NCBI GenBank assembly: GCA_032158295.1
Contig: CM063253.1
Span: 372,001-436,000 of the forward strand
Direction of reading: 5' to 3'
Length of the DNA stretch: 64,000 nucleotides
DNA from: Pycnopodia helianthoides
Lineage: Eukaryota; Echinodermata; Asteroidea; Forcipulatida; Asteriidae
The notes under the pieces are model-generated. The model had not been told where the DNA came from and did not search any database. It was given only the letters and a program-made list of their open reading frames with translations. The stretch's first letter is position 1. The number at the start of each line of letters is the position of its first letter. The position numbers and the translations under genes are program-made. Below are positions 12,789 through 22,790 of this stretch, in pieces.

Positions 12789-13174
12789 GGTAAAGTCAAG
12801 CACTAATTGGGGTAGTTTTTTATGACTCGGATCAGGGTAAAGTCATACGCCCATTGGGGTAGTTTGTATGACTGATCAGGGTAAAGTCATACTCCCATTG
12901 GGGTAGTTTGTATGACTGATCAGGGTAAAGTCATACGCCCATTGGGGTAGTTTGTATGACGGATCAGGGTAAAGTCATACGCCCATTGGGGTAGTTTGTA
13001 TGACTGATCAGGGTAAAGTCATACGCCCATTGGGGTAGTTTGTATGACGGATCAGGGTAAAGTCATACCCCATTGGGGTAGTTTGTATGACTAATCAGGG
13101 TAAAGTCATACGCCCATATAGTTTGTATGACTGATCAGGTAAAGTCACACGCTAATTGGCACAGTTTGTATGAC
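12789..13174 (+). repeat. 44-bp tandem array with a hairpin in each unit
   Basis: About nine copies of a 44-bp unit, spelled from GGTAAAGTCATACGCCCATT to GGTAGTTTGTATGACTGATC, lie head to tail with very little divergence in the middle. Within each unit GTCATAC and GTATGAC form an inverted repeat with a 17-nt loop, and CCCATTGGG nests inside the loop. The outermost copies are degenerate. There is no coding capacity. It lies about 4 kb beyond the DMRT stop codon. Confidence 0.95.
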
Positions 13175-14654
13175 AACGACAATGTCAACGTCAGTTGACT
13201 ATTAACGACCTTCATTATGGTTTAACCATGATGAGTTCTCTGCATGGACTGCATTACAGCACTTAGTGGTACAGACAAGGAGCCCGACTAATTATTCCTC
13301 TAGCCTCGGTTTCGAAAGATGAGTTTTCATGGTTTGAAAACAACGAAATAAAGATCCATTGCATTAGATGTTCTGTTCTTTCACCCCGATGAGAACTATT
13401 TATCTGAGTTAGAATAACAATGATTTATGCTTAAGACCGATTGTTTAGAGCCAGGTGTATTTTTTGCGCAAAAGCCGTAACATCGAAATCAGTTTTGGAT
13501 GGAAAGATACTACATCGCTAAATTATACAAGATGCAATATTGATACTGTGTTTTTATATTATAGTTATTGTTTGATGTTCCCATGTGGTTCCGTAACATA
13601 ACAAAATATACTAATTTTATTGCTTTGATTATGTTAGTTATGGGCAGGGGGAAACAAATCTGGATAAAAGTTAACACAGTTCACGTGAACCAACGAAGGA
13701 TCGACTACCAGCATGATGTGAGCTTTACCAAATATGGACGTATTGGAATTTTCAGTTATGCTGACTGCCATGTCTATTTTAAATTTTAAGTATCATTTTT
13801 AAAAACAGTTCGATCCCATACCTTCGCCGCCCGAGTCCCCTCTCGTTTTACTCAGCCTCGTTTCCCACGTTTCGCTGTGGACCAACGGGTTGGCGCAAGT
13901 TACAAGCGAACCACCTCCAGCATTCCACGCCTTGGCCAATTACCTGCCTACTACAACATAACACACTGGTAACACAACCACTCTTTGCCTGAAATAGCAA
14001 CATTTAATTGGCCCTCTAGCCATAACTGGTGCCCATCCAACTGATGGGTGAATTTCAAGTGTGTATCTATGTACATAAAATATAATATAATATAGCACAT
14101 ATCATTACATTGATCATAAGAAAGCAAGATATGACAATGAAATCTCTATGCATGAGTCGAGTTGGTCTATCTCATGACATGATCAAGAAATAACACAGTG
14201 GCTTAATTTATGTACAAGTTGTTGAATCAACAGCCTACGCCACTATAATTGAAAATCTCTACTCATGGTAGAAACTTTCATTGACAATTGCAACATTTGA
14301 AAAAGTATATAGGTATATCCCTAAAGGAGAAGGACGAACTAAACAAAGCCAGTGTTACTTTCATGCTCTTTTGCAGTTTTGGGCGAACACAATCGACAAG
14401 TTTGTACAGTTATCTGATTGTTAAATGCAGAACAGTCAGATTCTGCCCTTATTCGTAAACAACACTATGCCCAAAAGTGAAAAGCAACTCAGCATGATTG
14501 CTACATTGTCTTTGATCCAGGTCAGTGAGATTTGAAAATCTCAATCAACAACTGCACGAGGCGCAATATTAACTAGTTACACATGTTTTTGTGTATAGCC
14601 ATCCAAACTAACAGAACCAATGTGTTCCGGGCTCCACAATGTTGCCCGTGACAA
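13175..14654. other. Intergenic DNA, no gene recognised
   Basis: AT-rich sequence with one GC-richer patch at 13810-13960. No domain-bearing open frame or RNA gene was recognised. Confidence 0.4.
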
Positions 14655-14995
14655 AGGCCGTTTCGAAACCAAGGCTTAGGCTTAGCATCCGGCTTAGGCT
14701 CCGTCAGTAGTTTTGAAAACCTACACTTTCGGTACGGGGCTTCAAACAGATGAACGGTGCCTTCAGCTAGAGCCCAAGCCCAAAGCCGCGGTTTCGAAAA
14801 GAGCTTTTGGTATTACGGAACCCAAATGTAGCCCCAACACTTAAGAAAACAAAACATAGCCCAAGATCTAGTCCCTATTCGGTACCTAAATGTAACCCGA
14901 ATCTAAATGTAACCTTATCTCTGTACCTAAATGACTCACTCGGGCTAGATTGAGGTAAATGCTGGGGTTACATCCCGAGCTGCATTTGGGTACCG
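14655..14995. repeat. Two adjacent foldback repeats
   Basis: The first foldback pairs TTTCGAAACC plus GGCTTAGGCTT (14661-14683) with AAGCCCAAAGCC plus GGTTTCGAAA (14776-14799). The second pairs ACCCAAATGTAGCCCC (from about 14819) with a TGCATTTGGGTACC arm near 14980-14993. Between the arms of the second are words such as CATAGCCCAAGATCTAG and CTAAATGTAACC, which are the 18-bp satellite of 3.5-4.0 kb in inverted orientation. Confidence 0.6.
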
Positions 14996-17233
14996 CATGT
15001 ACCATTCATCTTAAGTTGTTAAACATACTTCAACAAATTAAACCAATCAATATAAACAATTTGAAATTAGTTTTATACTTTGATTTATTAGCAGAGTCAA
15101 GCAGAGTCATGTAAAATGTTTGTAACTGGTTTCCCGCTCAACTGCGCTCAGCAATTTTAATTGCTAAGCAGTTCTGAGAATTTTGATATTTTCGGTGTTA
15201 CCCCATTCTGCTATGCAGAGTTGCTAAGCACATTTGGTGTCCCATAGCAGTTCTAAAACAACAGGTATTGACAACTATGTAAAAATCAGATATACGATTG
15301 TAAGAGTCATTAACAATGAACTAAAACCGTGACGAGAAAAGTAAGCTAAGTTCACTGACTTATTGCAGCCAAACTGATTAGCATGAATTGAAGAACTGGA
15401 TCAATAGAGAAAACTACGAAGCGAAACTCGTGAAAAAAAAGACATTAAAAGTAAACGTCGATCTTTATACAGGAATGGGCGTATATGGAGGAGTCTTTGG
15501 TTAGGGCGGTGGGGGGGGGGGGCTTGATTTGCCCAAAATTGTACACAGAATAAAACATAAGTACCAAATTATCACACCGGGTGAAAAGTCCTGTTTTGCT
15601 TTCTCTGCCCATGGTTTTCCCTTGTTGCTGTGCCCGAGTTTCCCCTAGTGTTTTGTCAGAACTTGGGAGGGCAAGTTCCCGCCGCCCCCCTGGGCCGTAC
15701 GCCTATGTTTAAAGATGTATGTCTGAATTGGTGCAGTTGTCTTTCATAATTCCAGTTCTTGTATATTTACTACACTGTGGGTAAAACATACAATGAGCCA
15801 GGGAGGTGCTGACGTGGTCTTGTAAAAAAAAAAACAGGTATCGGAAGACTTGTTTTCTGGGGCACGATTGCACCTCTTCCATCAACTAATAAGTACATTT
15901 GACAAAGTACTGCATTGATCCAAATATTAAACAAATAACACTAAATTGAGTGAGGTGAAAGTTTGGATTATTGGCTACTTGTTTATTTTCTTAACCATGA
16001 TGTTTAGTTTAAGTTTCGGCTACGGCTCGCAGACACGCTTTACTCTGCACCCTACTACAATCTTACAATAATATCAATCATTGCTTTCATTTCTGTTTTC
16101 TCATTCACTGATCCCAATGTCCACACAATCTCTTATCATGAAATCTTATCAACAGACGTGAGGATGGCTGGGAAAAAAAGTACATCAACATTTAAAAGTT
16201 AAAGTAGCATCCAACGTAAAACAACAGCGGAAAAAAATACGCGTGCAACGCATTTTGAATCCAAAGTCCTAGTTTAGAATTATGCAAGACATGACCTTTA
16301 AAAAGGGCACGTCGTAAGATGTGCTATGCGATAAACGGCCCAAACAACCTCTTGAGTCTGGCATGCATATTAAACCCACCACGCCGAAACAACACACGAG
16401 GGGGTCGATTTTTTTTTTTTTTTTAATCTGCTCTCTTTTTTTGAAAATCTTGGTCAGGCATTGCCGGCCGGAACCACTCTTCAAAGCGTTTTTCACTTCG
16501 ATTTCGCAGCAAATTGGGTAAAACAACGCTAACCGGTCTCACGGGTGGCTGCTTGTGCCGTTTTAGGACAAGCCACCAGGGGATTGCGACAGTTTTTATA
16601 CAGAACATCCGGCCAAACACTTCAGAATTGGAATCCATAAACATTTGGTCGTCCAGTAATCCTTCTTGACTCTCTTCACTTTTCCCCCGTTGTGACCTGG
16701 GAACTTTAGATCAACTGTTGTTTTTGTTTTTTTGACAATTTTTTTTCACGACGCTTGGCCTAATCATAAATACACACTCAATACTACAGTTGTTGTGCCT
16801 AGTTTGACATTTTGTTTAAGTGGATGGTACGTGTAATGCAAGTGGGCCGCTGGAAAGAGCAGTAGAAAAAAATATGTCATGCCTAAATACTAGAAGTGTG
16901 ACATGCAAATGGCTGGCGAGAAATAGGTTAAATATTAAGACAACTCAAAGCAACATGTCATATTTTTTCAAAAATATGAAAGCGATTGACATGGTTGAAT
17001 CCCTTAAAGTGGAATACAAAACTAATTTCGAGGCCATTTTGTTCAAATTTTTTATACAAATAAGTTTGACAAACAACGGTTTTCTTCACAGATTAATCAC
17101 ATCGAAATAGACAACAAACAGACAAGAAATCGACACTTGCACAGGTGAGATTTTCAAATGATTAATCTAAATATTTCAAATTCATCTCCAAACATTCCAA
17201 AATATTAACATTACAGTTTAAACAAATCCTGCA
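14996..17233. other. Downstream flank of the DMRT gene
   Basis: AT-rich DNA with a G12 run (15511-15522) and a long T tract (about 16409-16425). No gene or structured element is recognised. The DMRT 3' untranslated region may extend into it. Confidence 0.4.
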
Positions 17234-17239
17234 TTTATT
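17234..17239 (-). terminator. Candidate poly(A) signal for the DMRT gene
   Basis: AATAAA is present on the minus strand about 40 nt past the TAG stop. Using it would give an unusually short 3' untranslated region, so a more distal site is also possible. Confidence 0.3.
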
Positions 17240-17278
17240 TACATAATAGTCAGTGTTCCTTCTGTAATTATCCATCTT

Positions 17279-18153
17279 CTACTCGGAATCCACTGCACTG
17301 TTTGCAACAGAGCCGTCAGTGGTACCAGATGGTGACTTCTCGGGCTCGCTATGCATGCCGGTTCTACTTCCTGGGCACTGTACGCAGTCTGGGGGACAAG
17401 TTGCGTAAGGGGCAAAGATCAGACGTGGGTACCCCTCCCCAGCGCTGGGAAACTTCCCTGATAGGTGAAAAGGGTGTAGGGCTGGGAAAGCAAACCGTGG
17501 GGATCCCATGGCCGGACTGGGCATACTTGAGGTCAGTTCAGCGACTGATGTTGGGGCGAACAGAGGCGTGCGTCCTAGGAGAGCCTCAGCGTGGAACGGG
17601 TGGGGTGGTCTCGGGGCGAATAACAACGGCACTGAAGAGGCTGCAGATGCGCTCGACGGTGGAAGAGGGGTGAACGCTGACTTCATGCTACCCACCGGAT
17701 GCTTCTCGCTACTCAAGGACGATCGGAATGCCGTTTGGAGTCCGTGAACCCCGGACATTCCAAAGCTCTCGTGATGGTGACCAATGCTTGGCCTCTCCCC
17801 TGCACGGGAGATACCTGATGGTATGCTAACGGTGGGAGAATGCTGGGTCTCACTGGCCGATAAAAAATGTTCGATGGCTTTGACAAGATCTCCGCTGCAT
17901 CCTTGTAAGACGAGCTCTAAGACGGCCTTCCTCTGGGTGGGGAAAAGTCTTGTGAGGATCTCGATTGGGGTGAGCCGTCCTGGGCGGAAGTTAGACACAA
18001 AACTGGCGGCGAAACCGTTAAAGGTGTCGAGGGAGTCGCTCTTGTTCTTGGTGGACGAGTTGCTGTTGTTGTTATTGTGCTCATGTTTGCCGCTAGAGGA
18101 AGTACGGTGGCCATTTTCCTTTTCATTTGCAGATTCATTCTTCACGAGTTTCT
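17279..18153 (-). CDS. DMRT transcription factor, exon 2 (DMA domain and C-terminus)
   Basis: This exon encodes residues 137-427 of the DMRT protein and ends with TAG at 17281-17279. The polypyrimidine-rich acceptor ATTTATCTTACAG precedes it, and the phase-1 G of exon 1 plus AG makes Glu137. A low-complexity Asn/Ser linker leads to the DMA domain at about residues 196-235 (RLTPIEILTRLFPTQRK, LELVLQGCSGDLVKAIEHFL). DMA is a ubiquitin-binding-like domain found in DMRT3, DMRTA1/2 and insect Dmrt93B/99B. A KSAFTPL motif at about 294-300 is also seen in those proteins. The tail is rich in Pro, Ala, Phe and Ser, with a CPPDCVQC cysteine cluster at about 389-396. There are no internal stops or frameshifts. 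Confidence 0.95.
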
Positions 18154-18366
18154 CTGTAAGATAAATGAAAAATAATAAATAAAAAGTCCCAAACTGTTGT
18201 CAATCATAGCGTCACAGGCGTGAAGACTTTTCTTAACTCACACACACAATTTACCCTTATACCGGTATAGGTTCTAAACACTGTTTTCTTAGTCCTTTCA
18301 AACTGACAGTGGATTTTCCTTACCGTATGAAATACAGTACATTGCATTGGTAAATCACACATCGGC

Positions 18367-18420
18367 CGCCCCCCAAAACAACCCCCACCCCCAAAGGGGA
18401 CCCCCCCTCCAAAAAAAAAA
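18367..18420. repeat. C- and A-rich low-complexity tract
   Basis: Alternating C runs (up to 7) and A runs near the 5' side of exon 2, within the intron. No function is apparent. Confidence 0.5.
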
Positions 18421-19729
18421 CAGTGTAGTGTGCACACACACTAAACAAATCCACACAAGGTCAAAGTTAACAGAAACAGACTTGCTTAAATGAGAATAAT
18501 GCTAACAATAAATCTATTTCTAAACAAAGATTACATTGTGACCAGTCGGAATAAACGCCAGTCTTTTGCTAACCTGTTTTTCTAAGGAAGATTCGCCAGT
18601 GCTTAGCGAGCAAATTTACATTTGGCTTGAGCAGCGACTATTTTATTCACTTAAGCCAGTCCCAAAAAATTTGAAAATTAAAAATGTATTTATAATTTGA
18701 ACTTCCCTTGGTTTAGTTTCAACTAACAATCAACCTCAAACTAAACACTGAATCAGATAGGCCTGCCTGAAACTCATAATATTTAAAACCTGACGCCCAA
18801 ATAATGCTTAAAATGACTGACCGATTCCAATTTCAAAAGCAATTTTTTCCCCTTCTTCTCATTAGACTAATGTTGTTTTTTCCTGTCATTTAAATGTTCG
18901 TATTAGTTTTGCTTATTGTTAATACTTTTCGTTTGTTGTTTGACAAGCCTTGGCTGGTCTGTTCATAGCATAATCATTTATTTAGTTGGCCACTTTACTT
19001 TTCTTTTGTTACGATGTTTTGTTGCCATTGGTATAGCATGACAATTTAAATGTATACATTTATTGTGGAGGTTTACTCCAAAACAAAAGAACGTTTTACA
19101 CCTAGAGAGCCTCAAAAAGATATTTCTCTTCTGGTAGAAAAAAAAGAAGTATCGTTTATTCAATTGATTATAATAAATGTTCATTCGCCTGATGTTGATT
19201 TCAAAGAAAAAACATACACATATGGTTAATCAACAGGGTGACGCACGAGACAGTAATCACGAAATATCAATTTTGAGTTGACTGTAGATAGCTGCAGTTA
19301 TATTCCAACAGGTGTTTTGAAGCACCCGAGTTAGAGATGGTGACGCACTGTATAAACTTTCACTCAGACTCGGCTCGGGTCAACTACAACAGCAAACAAT
19401 ATTGTGATAACTGCATATCGATAGCATTTGTGCAACGGAATATAATTCTCGAAGATTCTGAAAGTGAAATAGAAAGCGAAGGCACGGACAGTCATCGCTG
19501 AGAGGCGAGATATATCCGTGACTCCTCCAGCACACGGCAAGTGTTTGCTCCTTTTTTTACAGCGTTGTTTTTGTAATGTTTCGACGCTATAAAGAACACT
19601 GAGCACACAGGTGACGGGCGTTGTCACTTCGTCAATACTTATCCACATTTTTGATGCGCATGTTTATTTATATATATATAGGGCAATGGTCTACTTTTCA
19701 GACCTAGATTAGAGTTGTAAACCAACACG

Positions 19730-20215
19730 ACAGGTGTTTTCGGAGTACAGTCACGGTAACACGTCATGTGACACGTCATGTGACGTGTGAAGTGGTGTAT
19801 GTGTTACATGTTTACCACGGGTATGCATGTTACACGTGTAACATGGGAATGCTGAAACTAATGAGGTGGTTACCTAATTGCCCTGGCAGAACTGTATCAA
19901 ACGTGAGAAAACTTCACCGAGTCATGAAATTGGCAGAATATTAAAACATATGTAGCGTAACAGTCACACCTGTGACGTAGAAACACTGCAACAGCAACAC
20001 CTCCAATGACCAAAACGGTAACAGTAACACCGTGATGTGTGAGTAACGACGCTGTAACTTTATTATGAGTTAGGCGTAAAAAAGATATCCAAGAACACAT
20101 TACGATATGTAAAGAATGTGAAAAGTAACACGAATGGTGTGTACATATCGTTACAGTAACACGCGTAACATAAACGTCTTGCAGAAACACACCCGTTTGG
20201 GAATATAAGAATATA
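19730..20215. repeat. Palindrome-rich GTAACAC/CACGTG block
   Basis: GTAACA, GTTACA, CACGTC and CACGTG words recur in both orientations across about 480 bp. They include a perfect 20-bp palindrome at 19826-19845 (CATGTTACACGTGTAACATG) and the near-palindrome ACACGTCATGTGACGTGT just upstream. It resembles a decayed minisatellite built on a TGAC/GTAACAC core. Many words match E-box or CRE-like sites, but whether they are bound is unknown. A related fragment occurs near 29262-29285. Confidence 0.55.
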
Positions 20216-22666
20216 TATTGTGCAGAGTGCAAGAGCTCAACAGCAGTAAGGGTCTGGGCTAGCTAAAAAGGATTGGATAAATGGGGGGGGGGGGGTCAGC
20301 ACGTCACAAGTTACAAAACGTGACAGGCAAAACAATCTTACCCGCACAGCTATCAAATGAGGGGAAAGATGAAGACCGATTATACCTTTCAACATTCCAA
20401 ATGAGTTGATGAAATACAACCAACCAATTCTAGCAAGATTGTTTAAATCCTTCAATGGATTCTGGTGATTATTTTGCGGCAGTGACTAAGTCCATTGTTG
20501 ATAGTTTGTCCAGAAACAAACGCAAATACTACCTAGCTATCCCTCTCCGGGCAATTACAACCATGGACATGACAGTCATACACCCTGGTTTTTCCTTGAA
20601 CCTAACCGCAATGTAAAAGAAATTGTCATCCAGCAATCACAAGCGAGACCTGTTTCAATTTGTTCTGTCAGTCTTGATTGTTTGTTGCGGACAGTACAAC
20701 AGGTGTGCCTAAAGAGTGAGTCTCTACGCCCGGCCGCCGTCCACACGCGCCGATCGCCCCGTCCCCGTGTTTGCATGTCTGATGGTAAATCGTTATTGTA
20801 TACAACTGTCTAAGTGCTTCGTAATTAACGCGCACAAACCAATTGGTTAACTTTAAGGGGAAAACAAAATGACAAAATTGATCCTCGTTTTTTTTTTCTT
20901 CGGTAGAAATAATGAGATATTTTCTGTGATCATTCATTCCCCGTAAGTTATAACAATTATTTGACAAGATTGAACGGGTTGAATCAGATGACTGACTAGC
21001 AGTGAATGAGAAACACACCACTTTATTTGGTTATATATTTTTGGACTGTAATTCATTCACTAAAAAATACCCTTTGTTTGTATTTTGGGGGGACACAAAA
21101 CTGTCGTCTGATTTTTTGAAACGATTGCCCTAAAATTGATTACCGAAAAAAGAACAAGTGTTATTTTTTAAACAAAAAACGAAAATAAATCCTTGATAAA
21201 GCGTCTAGTGTGACGCAATAATTTGTTTCTTTAAATCATTGTTAACAAATTTTCACTTTGCGTTTTGGAACGGGCTAATTGGAGTGCCTGTAAACTTGTA
21301 TTAGGTATTTGAGCATGTTTGTATAATTTTCATCTAAATTGGCCGTGGCCAAAAATCTGGTAAGTTCAAAACATGAAGCAACAATTGACTATTACTTCGC
21401 ACATTGTCCATTAGGTTTGTAAACATTTCCAAACATATTATTATTTCTTGACTTAAACTTTTAACATTTTTCAAACAAACAAATCAAGAACAAGGTGGAG
21501 CTTGGATATTATTAGAAACTCACAGCAGGTACCAACAGCAACAAAAGAATAAGAAAATGAAAGAAGAAAATACAATAATGAATGACTGTGTAAAACATGC
21601 AGAGGAATTAATTAAGGCTGTCATTATCACCCAAATAACAACCGTGTAATGTAGAACCAGAGGCGAATGGTGGCGAGCTCCCAGGAAATGCTTTGTACCG
21701 AGATGATAGAAAAAATAAGAAGACAAAACTGGGAAGTCACTTTTTTTTTTTGAAAGGGACAGCCAAAATTTGGCTCAGAAAATATTGATCGACTCGTTGC
21801 CATGGGGAAAACTATATATCTCCGAATCCTTTTGTTGGGGTTTTAGCCTTTAATGAAGCAGCGATTCTTGTGTGGTGAGCTGAACAGCTTTTTAATGGTT
21901 TTTCGTCTGGAGGGAGTTGGTGACTTCAGGGGGAAAAACAAACCACATCCCGCCTTGAATATGTCAGGCGAGCATGAGAAGGGTACTTGTTCCATTTTGT
22001 GGGCCGAGAGGGTCTCTCCCCCTGGTTGGAATGGTAAGGGAAGGGGGTGTTAAAAACAGGAGAGAGCAAGTGTGGATAAAACGCCTAAATCTATTGTGAG
22101 GTTGTCCGGGGTGACAATGCAGAGCGGGACGGATGGAGAAGGATTAGTACCGCAAGGTAGTCGAGATGGACCCGTGTCCGAGCTGAGTCATCCTCGCTAC
22201 TTTTTCTCTAAAACAGCGGACAGAAAGTTACTCCTATCGTTTTGAAGTAATGTTTTCTTTATTCAAAATCTACAGACTTATTTAGAATTTTTCTGTGCAT
22301 GATTGTACATCACAGGAGTAGAATACTTCAAAACAATGTTTGTCCCAAAACTTTAGCACCCCAAAAAATCAACAACAAACAAACAAACGAACACCCCAAC
22401 AGGCACAAACTGAACTGGGAAAAAAGCTTTAAAAATAGAAGCTCTGGTTAGCTTCTCCAATTTTCACCAGATGACAAAGTTGTGAAGTGATCTGGGGGGG
22501 GGGGGGTCGGGGATGGGGGGGGGGGGTCAGGAAATGAAGGAGAACTACAAATGTTTATGAAATAATAAATTGTTATGGTTTCAAAAATGTCGGAATGAAA
22601 GATCAACGTTCACGTAAAGTTATGAATGAAGAAGAAAGAAGGAGGGAGAATAAACGCGCGAGCGCA

Positions 22667-22790
22667 TCATGTGATGAATAACTTATTATGCAAATTTATG
22701 CCAAACCAAATGCGAATTAAACAGGTGAGCTCATAATGCGATGAATAACTTAAAATGCAAATTTATGCCAAATAAATACGAAACTTAAGT
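22667..22790 (+). repeat. Duplicated POU-octamer module
   Basis: Two tandem copies with a 67-bp period share GATGAATAACTT followed by ATGCAAATTTATGCCAAA. Each contains a perfect octamer ATGCAAAT (22688-22695 and 22755-22762), the classic POU-domain binding word. The position inside the DMRT intron makes a regulatory role possible but unproven. Confidence 0.7.

Noticed and set aside
12789..13174. CRISPR-like array
   Set aside because: The 44-bp units are contiguous repeats with no unique spacers, in a eukaryotic genome.
17508..18164. Plus-strand open frames opposite DMRT exon 2
   Set aside because: They are shadows of the GC-rich coding exon on the minus strand.
21783..21820. RFX X-box-like GTTGCCATGGGGAAAAC
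   Set aside because: Imperfect half-site with no promoter context; too short to claim.
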